From positions 992,001 to 1,056,000 of the forward strand of contig NZ_JANHJR010000001.1 of the NCBI RefSeq assembly GCF_024495425.1: 64,000 bases of DNA. The letters run 5' to 3'. This document shows, one piece after another, positions 44,739 through 51,903 of the stretch; the stretch's first letter is position 1; each line of letters starts with the position of its first letter. Origin of the DNA: Haloarchaeobius litoreus. GTDB taxonomy: Archaea > Halobacteriota > Halobacteria > Halobacteriales > Natrialbaceae. The notes beneath the pieces were generated by a model. That model was not told where the DNA came from. It worked only from the letters and a program-made list of their open reading frames with translations, and made no database searches. The position numbers and the translations under genes were made by a program.

Positions 44739-45044
44739 ATGCAAGGCGTCACCACCACCGGCGGGCCGACGGTACTCGTCCTGGCGCTGTTCGTCGGCGT
44801 CTTCGCCTCGATCGCGCTGGCGAGCGTCATCGCCTATCGGGCCTACCGCGGCTACCAGCGCACCCACAGCACCCGTCTCCTCGCGCTCAGCGCCGGGCTG
44901 TTCACCCTCGTCGCGGTTCCGAAGGTGCTGAACCTCGCGCTGTCGACGCTCCGGTACCCGGCCGACACGACGAGCACGGTCGCCGCGACGGCGCGTCTCG
45001 CGGGTCTCTGCATCGTGCTGTACGCCATCTACGCGGGTGACTGA
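44739..45044 (+). CDS. DUF7521-like membrane protein
   Basis: 101 residues with three hydrophobic helices (about 11-33, 43-63, 80-98) and the loop YRAYRGYQRTHSTRLL, which recurs in the next gene. Family of unknown function that often accompanies wHTH regulators in haloarchaea. The pair of paralogues suggests tandem duplication. Confidence 0.68.
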   Translation: MQGVTTTGGPTVLVLALFVGVFASIALASVIAYRAYRGYQRTHSTRLLALSAGLFTLVAVPKVLNLALSTLRYPADTTSTVAATARLAGLCIVLYAIYAGD

Positions 45045-45111
45045 CCATGACCGGACCAACCACAGCCACGAACGAACGCCACGACGGCCGCCAGCCGGAG
45101 GTGTCGCGCTG

Positions 45112-45384
45112 ATGGACCCGCTCCTCGTGCGCGCGGCGGTCGCGGCCGTCGGCGTCGTCGTCAGCCTGCTCGTCGTCTACCAGGCGTACCGTGGCTACCT
45201 CCGGAACGGGAGTCGCGCGATGCGCGCACTCGCCGTCGGCATCGCGCTGCTGGGCACCGTGCACTTCCTGCTGCTCCTGCCCGGTGGCACCTCGCCGGAG
45301 CTCGACATCGGGCTCTCCATCCTCCGACAGCTGGTCGACGTCGTGGGTCTCGCCGTCGTGTTCTACGCGCTGACCCGGGCCTGA
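45112..45384 (+). CDS. Second DUF7521-like membrane protein
   Basis: 90 residues from ATG 45112, with the same three-helix plan and a matching loop (YQAYRGYLRNGSRAMRAL). A 21-codon ORF (45046-45111) lies between the two paralogues and its stop overlaps this start; it is probably only a coupling leader. Downstream is the remnant of a photolyase-related gene. Confidence 0.68.
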   Translation: MDPLLVRAAVAAVGVVVSLLVVYQAYRGYLRNGSRAMRALAVGIALLGTVHFLLLLPGGTSPELDIGLSILRQLVDVVGLAVVFYALTRA

Positions 45385-45387
45385 GGA

Positions 45388-45545
45388 CGCATCGCCGCCA
45401 CGACCCCGACGAGAACACGGTGCGGACGCCCGTCCGTTCACTGCGCTCTACTGGGACTTCCTGGAGCGCCACGGGGACCGGCCCCGGGCGTCGGGGCGGA
45501 TGGGGCTCGTCTACCACCTCCTCGATAACAAGAACACGGACCTGC
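45388..45545 (+). pseudogene. C-terminal remnant of a photolyase-related protein (DPRP family)
   Basis: Reading the gap after the DUF7521 gene, a frame gives GADARPFTALYWDFLERHG followed by SGRMGLVYHLLDNK, an excellent match to the C-terminal motif of deoxyribodipyrimidine photolyase-related proteins (NALYWDF...RH...N.RM...Y). The bases just before read HDPDENT in a different frame, which continues the family motif with a one-base frameshift near 45418. There is no start codon or upstream FAD domain. So the locus once held a photolyase/cryptochrome-like gene, now deleted except for about 50 codons. Confidence 0.6.
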
Positions 45546-45578
45546 ACCCTTATCGGCGGGCATCGCGTACCTCCCGGC

Positions 45579-46034
45579 ATGGGACTTGACGTCGACGCGC
45601 CTGCCTCGCCCGAACTCGAGTGGGTCGACCCGAACGAGTACGAGGACGCCTCGGTCGCGGCCGACGCGGATTACCGCCGGGAGGAGCTGGAGGAGTTCCT
45701 GCACGACGGCGCGTGGGACCGAGCGTTCAACGAGTGGGCCGAGCACGCCGACATGACCGAGGAGGTGTTTCGAATCGCCGGGGAGATGGAGCTGTTCGCG
45801 GAGTTCGACTTCTTCTGGGACGACTTCGCGGACCGCGTCGGCTACCACGCGCCGGGCGTCCCCGAGGACTGGAAGGAGCGGACGTACCACCCCGACCTCG
45901 ACTCGTGGGGCACCGTCTCCGCCATCAACGCAGGTCTGACAGAGCTCGGACAGGTGGTCTGTGACGTGCTGAAGGAGGAGTACATCGACTGGGAGGCCGA
46001 CTACGAGCCACCCGAGGACCTGCCGGACTTCTGA
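45579..46034 (+). CDS. Acidic conserved protein of unknown function
   Basis: 151 residues from ATG 45579. Very acidic, largely helical at the centre (REELEEFLHDGAWDRAFNEWAEHA) with many Trp and Tyr residues. No membrane segment and no familiar motif. A TATA-like CCTTATC (about 45547-45553) lies upstream, inside the photolyase remnant. Convergent with the EMC3-like gene. Confidence 0.6.
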   Translation: MGLDVDAPASPELEWVDPNEYEDASVAADADYRREELEEFLHDGAWDRAFNEWAEHADMTEEVFRIAGEMELFAEFDFFWDDFADRVGYHAPGVPEDWKERTYHPDLDSWGTVSAINAGLTELGQVVCDVLKEEYIDWEADYEPPEDLPDF

Positions 46035-46035
46035 C

Positions 46036-46662
46036 TCACTGGTCGACGCCGACCCGTCGGACCACCCGCCGGGCGACGAAGCCCGTGGACAGGGACGCAC
46101 CGAAGTACCACGCCAGCCACAGCTTGACCGGTCCGAGCACGGTCGCGGTCCACGACAGCTGGCCGACCAGCGGGACGAACACCATCGCCGGTGCGATACC
46201 GGCGGCGGGTGCGAGGAACACCCAGCGCAGCCAGAGGAACGTCGGAATCGTGACCAGCATGCTCCAGACGAGCGGCCGGACGTTCGCCTTCAGCATCGCG
46301 AGCATCGTCCGGTTCAGTTCCAGCTGCTCGTCGTCGAGGTCCTCGACCGACAGGTCGTCCGCCTCGCGCGCCTCGCGCAGTCGCGTCTGGAGCTCCTCGA
46401 TGCGCTCCTGGAGCTGTTCGACCCGTTCGGAGTCGCGTAGCTTCGCCTGGAGGAGCGCCGTGAACACGCCGTTCGTCCCCGCGAGCAGCAGGAGCAGCGC
46501 GGAGAACGGGAGGACGACCGAGAGCGGGGCGAGCACGGCCGACCAGACGGTCGCGACCACGGTCTGTATCGGCGAGAGGACGTAGCCGGTCGCGAGCACC
46601 AGCGCGAGGAGTCCGGCGACGCTGTCCGCTGTCGACCAGCCACCATCGCCAGTTGTGTCCAT
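46036..46662 (-). CDS. DUF106/EMC3-TMCO1-like membrane insertase
   Basis: 208 residues. Hydrophobic helices at about 15-35, 44-62, 132-150, 157-185, separated by a long charged coiled segment (LQERIEELQTRLREAREADD, about 84-103). This is the archaeal DUF106 pattern, homologous to the EMC3/TMCO1/YidC insertase superfamily that helps place proteins in membranes. The gene stands alone. Confidence 0.8.
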   Translation of the reverse strand: MDTTGDGGWSTADSVAGLLALVLATGYVLSPIQTVVATVWSAVLAPLSVVLPFSALLLLLAGTNGVFTALLQAKLRDSERVEQLQERIEELQTRLREAREADDLSVEDLDDEQLELNRTMLAMLKANVRPLVWSMLVTIPTFLWLRWVFLAPAAGIAPAMVFVPLVGQLSWTATVLGPVKLWLAWYFGASLSTGFVARRVVRRVGVDQ

Positions 46663-46807
46663 GCACTGACTTGACTGTCGCCGTATCTAAATCTTCCCCG
46701 AGAGGTCTCTCGGGTCGGCCCCGGGGGCGAGTGCGGCTCACGCGGAGCCGCCAGAACGGAATCGGGTGGTGCTGGCCGTGCTGGGGGCTGCCGTGCAAGG
46801 ATCTGTA

Positions 46808-46951
46808 CTACTCCCGTGAGACGGCGACGTTGCGGACCTCGCCGTCACAGAGCGGGCTGTCGCAGGTCGCGTCCGCCGAGTCGAATCGTGCGCCACAGCG
46901 GACGCACTCGTACTCGGCGTGGGTCGGTGTGTATGGGTCTGTTCGCACCAT
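46808..46951 (-). CDS. Small zinc-ribbon protein (rubrerythrin-like)
   Basis: 47 residues from ATG 46951. CVRCG...CDSPLC (CxxC plus two further Cys) makes a rubredoxin-like zinc ribbon. Such short proteins are common in haloarchaea; role unknown. Promoter box lies 26-33 bases upstream (CTTAATTG on the minus strand, 46977-46984). Confidence 0.7.
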   Translation of the reverse strand: MVRTDPYTPTHAEYECVRCGARFDSADATCDSPLCDGEVRNVAVSRE

Positions 46952-46976
46952 CGTGTTAGTATGGTACACACCCACA

Positions 46977-46984
46977 CAATTAAG
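46977..46984 (-). promoter_or_regulatory. TATA-like box of the zinc-ribbon gene
   Basis: Minus-strand CTTAATTG, 26-33 bases before ATG 46951, within an AT-rich stretch (46960-47045) that otherwise holds no gene. Confidence 0.45.
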
Positions 46985-47073
46985 CGTTATCCTGTAACAA
47001 GCGTATACTTCGAAAATCCATCCATACTCCTTAAACACATCCTAGTCATCGAACTGGACGGATGTCCATTTAC

Positions 47074-47631
47074 TCAGTCCCGGGTCGCGACGACGAGCAT
47101 CGTCTCGGGGCGTTCGGTCGCAGCCGTCACCGTGAAGCCGGCGGCCTCGTGCTGGGCCACCGCGTCCTCGGCGTCGAAGCGTTCGTCCCGCGACGGGCCG
47201 GACTCCCCCAGTCCGTTCGCGGTCCAGTCCACGGTGACGAGTCGACCCCCCTCGCCGAGCACCCGGTGTAGCTCGTCGAGCGCGCCGTCGCCGGCGAACT
47301 CGTGGTACGTCATCGTCGAGAACGCGGCGTCCAGAGCGCCGTCCCCGAGCGGCAGGTCGTCGATCGGTGCCGTCACCGCCTCGACGTTCCCGGGCATCCC
47401 CTTCTCGCGGTACAGCTCGTGCATCTCGGCCTGGACGTCCACCGCGTACATCCTGGCGGCGAACGGGGCCACATCGTCGGTGTAGAAGCCGGTACCGGAG
47501 CCGAGGTCGGCGACGGACTCGCTCCCGTCGAGGGCGAGGGCGGCGACCAGCTCCTCCCGCGAGCAGTAGCGGTAGCGGGAGGGGTCCTCCAGTGCGTCGG
47601 CGCGGTCGATGGGGAAGGTGTGGAATCCCAT
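47074..47631 (-). CDS. Class I SAM-dependent methyltransferase
   Basis: 185 residues from ATG 47631. SAM loop VADLGSGTGFY (about 40-50), then YAVDVQAEM and a VLGEGGRLVTVDW segment, the UbiE/Methyltransf_25 pattern. An AFSTMTYHEF motif resembles the arsenite/menaquinone-like group, but the substrate is not clear. Next to the GrpB gene, divergent. Confidence 0.8.
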   Translation of the reverse strand: MGFHTFPIDRADALEDPSRYRYCSREELVAALALDGSESVADLGSGTGFYTDDVAPFAARMYAVDVQAEMHELYREKGMPGNVEAVTAPIDDLPLGDGALDAAFSTMTYHEFAGDGALDELHRVLGEGGRLVTVDWTANGLGESGPSRDERFDAEDAVAQHEAAGFTVTAATERPETMLVVATRD

Positions 47632-47727
47632 GCAAGCAGTTGACGCCGCACCGTTGTAGCGGTGGTGGATGGCGGGTGGTGGCATGGGACACGGAGTTTC
47701 AAGTGGCTCGCCCGACTCCGCCTACCA

Positions 47728-48291
47728 ATGGTCGACATCCACGACGACCCCATCGAACTCGCCGACTCCCGTCACGAGCGGTGGGTCGAACGGTACGAGG
47801 CCGAGCGCGGCCGGGTGCGTGACGCGCTCGCCGCGGCTGGCCTCGCGGACAGCGTCGTTCGCGTCGAGCACGTCGGCTCGACCGCGGTCCCCGACCTCGC
47901 CGCGAAGGACATCGTCGACCTCGACGTCGTCGTCGCCGACGGCGCGGTCCGCGAGGTGGCGACGGCCATCGTCGGCCGGGTCGGCGGCACGCGCTACGAC
48001 AACCACGACGGCTGGAACGTCGTACCCCGCCACCACGAGGGCCAGCGGTTCAACGTCCACGTCTTCGCCGAGTCGGACGACGGCTGGAAGGTCAGCGTCG
48101 CCACGCGGGACGTGCTCCGCGAACGCGACGACCTGCGTGCCGAGTACGAGTCGGTGAAGCGCCGACTCGCCGGGGAGACCGACGACCTCGGCGACTACTC
48201 GCGCGGAAAGACGACGCTCGTCGAGACGCTGCTCGACGACGCGAGAAACGGCGACTACGACTTCGCGTTCGCGGTGCCCGAGACGGTCTGA
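47728..48291 (+). CDS. GrpB-family nucleotidyltransferase-like protein
   Basis: 187 residues from ATG 47728. EHVGSTAVPDLAAKDIVDLDVVV (about 47-69) is the hallmark of GrpB (UPF0157), a nucleotidyltransferase-fold family. Enzyme function is not proven for the family. ATP-binding is suggested by the fold; the C-terminal part is helical and charged. Confidence 0.83.
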   Translation: MVDIHDDPIELADSRHERWVERYEAERGRVRDALAAAGLADSVVRVEHVGSTAVPDLAAKDIVDLDVVVADGAVREVATAIVGRVGGTRYDNHDGWNVVPRHHEGQRFNVHVFAESDDGWKVSVATRDVLRERDDLRAEYESVKRRLAGETDDLGDYSRGKTTLVETLLDDARNGDYDFAFAVPETV

Positions 48292-48312
48292 GGCGGCTCC
48301 CGGCGGCGCTTT

Positions 48313-49320
48313 CTACCGCAGTTCCGGCGCGACCTCGCTGCCGAGGCGCTCGATGCACTCCGCCATCGTCTCCGTGCCGATGCCGGGATGGTAGGTCCTG
48401 AAGATGACGTGGACGTCGTCGCCGAGCGCGTCGCGGTAGCGTTCCAGGTCGGAGACGACCTGCTCGGGGGTGCCGAAGATGGCCTGCTTCTTCAGCTCTT
48501 CCTTGCGCTCTTCGGGGAGCTCGTCGACGGGCTCGCCGGAGAATATCTCGGCGTAGCGCCGCTGGATGTAGAAGTAGCCGGGCTTCATCGTCTCCCACGC
48601 CTCCTCGCGGGAGTCGCCGACGAAGCCGTGCCGGATGACGTAGAAGTCGAAGTCGCCGTCGATGTCCTCCTCCTCGCGGACGTTCTTGATGTCCTCGATG
48701 CGCTTCTTCAGACCCCCGATGGAGAGCTTCGAGGGCGCACACCACGCGTCGGCGGTCCGGGCGGCACGGCGCACCGCCGGCTTCGCCCCGCCGCCGAGCA
48801 TGATCGGCACGTCGTTGTCGACGGGCTTCGGCGTCACCGACACGTCCGGGTCGATGTCGTGGAACTCGGCGTCGTAGTCGAGCGGCCCCTCGGACCAGGC
48901 CGCTCGGAGGAGCTTCACCTGGTCGGAGAGGCGCTCGACGCGCTCGTCCTGTGGCACGCCGAAGGCCTCGAACTCGCCCGGGTTGGAGCCGATGGCCAGC
49001 CCGAGCGTCGTCCGGTCGTGCGAGATGTGGTCGAGCGTTGCGGTGTCCTCCGCGAGGCGGACGCCGTCGTACAGCGGCGCGAGCGCGATACAGGTGCCGA
49101 GTTCTATCTGCTCGGTCTGCGCGGCGATGGCCGAAAGCGACGGCATCGTCCCCGGGAGGTACTCGTCCTCGGTGAAGTGGTGTTCGGACACCCAGATGCT
49201 GTCGAGGCCCGCGTCGTCGGCGGTCCGCGAGAGCTCGAGCATCTCGTCGTAGATCTCGGTCGTCGAGCGGTCGTCGTCGGGTCGGCGCTGGCAGGTGAAC
49301 AGTCCCGTACCGAGTTTCAT
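48313..49320 (-). CDS. LLM-class flavin-dependent oxidoreductase
   Basis: 335 residues from ATG 49320. The TIM-barrel luciferase-like pattern: SIWVSEHHF (about 41-49), LGTCIALAPLYDGVRLAEDTATLDHIS, LGLAIGSNPGEFEAFG and ISHDRTTLG. Uses F420 or reduced FMN to oxidise or monooxygenate a substrate. In haloarchaea F420 is available. Substrate unknown; adjacent genes are not related. Confidence 0.83.
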   Translation of the reverse strand: MKLGTGLFTCQRRPDDDRSTTEIYDEMLELSRTADDAGLDSIWVSEHHFTEDEYLPGTMPSLSAIAAQTEQIELGTCIALAPLYDGVRLAEDTATLDHISHDRTTLGLAIGSNPGEFEAFGVPQDERVERLSDQVKLLRAAWSEGPLDYDAEFHDIDPDVSVTPKPVDNDVPIMLGGGAKPAVRRAARTADAWCAPSKLSIGGLKKRIEDIKNVREEEDIDGDFDFYVIRHGFVGDSREEAWETMKPGYFYIQRRYAEIFSGEPVDELPEERKEELKKQAIFGTPEQVVSDLERYRDALGDDVHVIFRTYHPGIGTETMAECIERLGSEVAPELR

Positions 49321-49452
49321 GCCTGTTGAATTCCCTCGGCGACGTGAAAACGGTTCGGCAATCGGCAGCGGGATTCCGTGGTTCAGGTGTGTGAAAACGT
49401 ATCGCGACCGAACCCACCGGCCTACTTGTCCCCCGGAATCCAATCCCCGCAC

Positions 49453-50577
49453 ATGACCGACGCCGCCTTCGAGCGACGCACCCGCGACTGCCAGCAGCGA
49501 CTCCGGGACGGCGCGGGCGACCTCGCCGTGCTGTTCCCGAGCCGGAACCTCTTCTACGCGACCGGTTTCGACGAGGAGCCCCAGGAACGGCATCTGTTCC
49601 TGTTCGTCCCGAGCGAGGGCGACCCCGTCTTCCTCGTCCCCGACCTCTACGGCTCGCAGGTCCGGGCCGAGAGCTGGGTCGAGGACGTACGGACGTGGAG
49701 CGACGGTGACGACCCTGTCGCTGCAGTCGAACACGTGGTCGCCGACCTCGCAGTCCCCGCCGACGGCCACGTCCTCGTCGACGACACGATGTGGGCGCTG
49801 TTCACGCAGGACCTCGAAGCCGCGCTGCCCGACGCGAGGTTCGGGCTCGCCAGCGCGGTGTTCGACGATCTCCGGGTCCGGAAGGACGAGGCCGAACTCG
49901 ACTGCCTGCGCCGGGCCGGCGAACTCGCGGACGAGGTGAGCGTCGCCGTCCGGAACCTCGGCGAGGACGTCGTCGGCTGGACCGAGAGCGAACTCGCCGC
50001 CGAGATCGAGTCGCGACTCCTCTCCAGTGGGGACGCCCTCGCGTTCGACGTCATCGCCGGCTCGGGGCCGAACGGGGCGATGCCCCACCACACCCACGGT
50101 GACCGCGAGATTCGTCGGGGCGACCCGGTCGTACTGGACTTCGGCGCGTACGTCGACGGCTACCCGGGCGACCAGACCCGGACCGTCGTGTTCGCCGGCG
50201 AGCCCCCCGAGGGGTTCGAGCAGGTCCACGACACCGTCCGGGACGCACTGGAGGCCGGTGTCGCGGCGGTCGAACCGGGTATCACGGCCGAGTCCGTCGA
50301 CCGCGCCGCCCGGGCGGTCATCGAGGACGCGGGCTACGGGGAGGCGTTCGTCCACCGGACCGGCCACGGCGTCGGCCTCGACGTGCACGAACCGCCGTAC
50401 ATCGTCGAGGGCAACGAGACCGAACTCGAACCGGGGATGGTGTTCTCGGTCGAACCGGGCGTCTACATCGAGGACGAGTTCGGCGTCCGTATCGAGGACC
50501 TCGTCGTCGTCACCGCGGACGGCTGCGAGCGGCTGAACGACTCGCCGCGGGGCTGGCGCGCCGGCGACGCCTCGTAG
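49453..50577 (+). CDS. Xaa-Pro aminopeptidase (M24 family)
   Basis: 374 residues from ATG 49453. Full metal-ligand set: VLDFGAYVDGYPGDQTRT (both Asp), HRTGHGVGLDVHE (His), SVEPGVYI (Glu) and VRIEDL (Glu). The N-terminal 130 residues are the creatinase-like substrate domain. It cleaves N-terminal residues before proline in cytoplasmic peptides. Contrast with the M24 protein at 55582, which lacks one ligand. Confidence 0.9.
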   Translation: MTDAAFERRTRDCQQRLRDGAGDLAVLFPSRNLFYATGFDEEPQERHLFLFVPSEGDPVFLVPDLYGSQVRAESWVEDVRTWSDGDDPVAAVEHVVADLAVPADGHVLVDDTMWALFTQDLEAALPDARFGLASAVFDDLRVRKDEAELDCLRRAGELADEVSVAVRNLGEDVVGWTESELAAEIESRLLSSGDALAFDVIAGSGPNGAMPHHTHGDREIRRGDPVVLDFGAYVDGYPGDQTRTVVFAGEPPEGFEQVHDTVRDALEAGVAAVEPGITAESVDRAARAVIEDAGYGEAFVHRTGHGVGLDVHEPPYIVEGNETELEPGMVFSVEPGVYIEDEFGVRIEDLVVVTADGCERLNDSPRGWRAGDAS

Positions 50578-50630
50578 TCGCGTCCGGCTCGGGGGAACAG
50601 TAATGCCCCACGGTCGCGTCATATGCTACC

Positions 50631-51137
50631 ATGAACTTCCGCCACGCGACAACGGACGACGTTCCGGAGATCATCGACGTCGCGGAGCGGTCCTGGGAGC
50701 ACGACTACCCGGCCATCCTGACCCGCGAGACTGCACGCGAGGCGGTCGCGGAGTGGTACGACGCCGACCGGCTGGAGCTCGACGCCGTCACCGCCGACAC
50801 GGCGCTCATCGTCGCCATCGACGAGGACGCCGACGAGGAGCGTGCCGGGCCGGTCATCGGGTTCCTCCACGGGGTCGTCGACGACGACACCGGAACCCTG
50901 CTCCGTGTGTACGTCGACCCAGACTACCGTGGCGAGGGGACTGGTCGCGAGCTCGTCGAGTACGCCACCGACGACTTCGAGACGCGGGGCGTCGAGCGCG
51001 TCGAGGCGATGGTGCTCGCGGAGAACGAGCCGGGCAACGAGTTCTACCGGTCACTCGGTTTCGAGCTCGTCCAGCGTGCGACGACGGCCATCGGCGGCGA
51101 GCCGCACGACGAGAACATCTACCTGAAGCTGCTGTAG
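50631..51137 (+). CDS. GNAT N-acetyltransferase
   Basis: 168 residues. Acetyl-CoA-binding signature VDPDYRGEGTGRELVEYA (about 90-107), and the conserved NEPGNEFYRSLGFE near 132-145. The N-terminus MNFRHATTDDVPEII is typical of RimI-like proteins. Acyl acceptor unknown. Converges on the TetR gene with no gap. Confidence 0.85.
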   Translation: MNFRHATTDDVPEIIDVAERSWEHDYPAILTRETAREAVAEWYDADRLELDAVTADTALIVAIDEDADEERAGPVIGFLHGVVDDDTGTLLRVYVDPDYRGEGTGRELVEYATDDFETRGVERVEAMVLAENEPGNEFYRSLGFELVQRATTAIGGEPHDENIYLKLL

Positions 51138-51761
51138 TCAGTCCGCGAGCAGGGTGGCTTCGACGACGCGCTCGACCTCGCGCCTGACCGCGTCGGTGTC
51201 GACGCCGTCGGCCGTCGCACGCCGGAAGAGCCCACCCAACATCAGCGTGAGCAACAGCTCCGCCGTCTCCTCCGGGTCGACCTCCCGGAAGGCCCCGTCC
51301 TCGATGCCGTCCCGAATGATGCTGGCGAGACGCGCCTGCAGGTTCTCGTCGATAGTGGTGAACCGACGCCGGTAGGTCTCGTCGTGGACGGCCTGAGTTC
51401 GGAGCTCGACGAACGGCTCGCCCGACCCCGGTTCGAACTCGCCGGGCGTCGGGGGGACGACCTCCCCGGTCGCTCCGAACAGGGCGAAGTCGAGGTGGAC
51501 CCAGAGGTCCGCCTCCGGGTCCTCGCCGAACGAATCGTCGAGTGGGCCCACGAAGCGGTCGAGCATATAGTCGAGGAAGGACACCAGCATGTCGTCCTTG
51601 TCGTCGAAGAAGTGGTAGACAGAGGACTTGCTGAGGTCGGCCTCGTCGGCGATGCGCCCGATGGAGAGTCCGGCGTAGCCGTGGCTGTCGAGCACCCGGA
51701 GACACGCGACCATGATCCGCTCGCGTGTGTCCATCGACTCGCCGTCGCGCGCCTGGTCCAT
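51138..51761 (-). CDS. TetR-family repressor
   Basis: 207 residues from ATG 51761 (a second Met at residue 10 is possible). N-terminal HTH SIGRIADEADLSKSSVYHFFDDKDDML (about 33-59) with a variable ligand-binding C-terminal domain. It diverges from the RND transporter gene across 142 bases that hold two matching palindromes. It is likely to repress both genes and to release them when bound to a ligand, perhaps a transported compound. Confidence 0.87.
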   Translation of the reverse strand: MDQARDGESMDTRERIMVACLRVLDSHGYAGLSIGRIADEADLSKSSVYHFFDDKDDMLVSFLDYMLDRFVGPLDDSFGEDPEADLWVHLDFALFGATGEVVPPTPGEFEPGSGEPFVELRTQAVHDETYRRRFTTIDENLQARLASIIRDGIEDGAFREVDPEETAELLLTLMLGGLFRRATADGVDTDAVRREVERVVEATLLAD

Positions 51762-51817
51762 GTGCCACCGGTATTCGTGGGGGACCGATACGTGTTGCGA
51801 CGCGCAGAGCCGAAAGA

Positions 51818-51825
51818 GCTATTAG
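51818..51825 (-). promoter_or_regulatory. TATA-like box of the TetR gene
   Basis: Minus-strand CTAATAGC next to the first operator palindrome; a repressor bound there would block this promoter. Confidence 0.4.
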
Positions 51826-51828
51826 CGA

Positions 51829-51870
51829 CCGAACGTTCGTTCGGCACATGGTTACCGAACGTTCGTTCAG
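51829..51870. promoter_or_regulatory. Twin TetR-type operators
   Basis: CCGAACGTTCGTTCGG (51829-51844) and CCGAACGTTCGTTCAG (51855-51870) share 15 of 16 bases, with centres 26 bases apart. Each holds overlapping inverted GAACG/CGTTC arms. Position between divergent TetR and RND genes fits a shared operator. Confidence 0.7.
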
Positions 51871-51903
51871 TAAGTCCGCTTCGGGACACCGGCGGTGTCC
51901 CAG

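Noticed and set aside
45046-45111. 21-codon ORF between the two DUF7521 genes
   Set aside because: Too short and featureless to call; probably a coupling leader or chance frame.
46738-46977. 79-codon minus-strand frame in the gap beside the zinc-ribbon gene
   Set aside because: Wrong frame of the zinc-ribbon gene plus non-coding DNA; Cys pattern exists only in the other frame.
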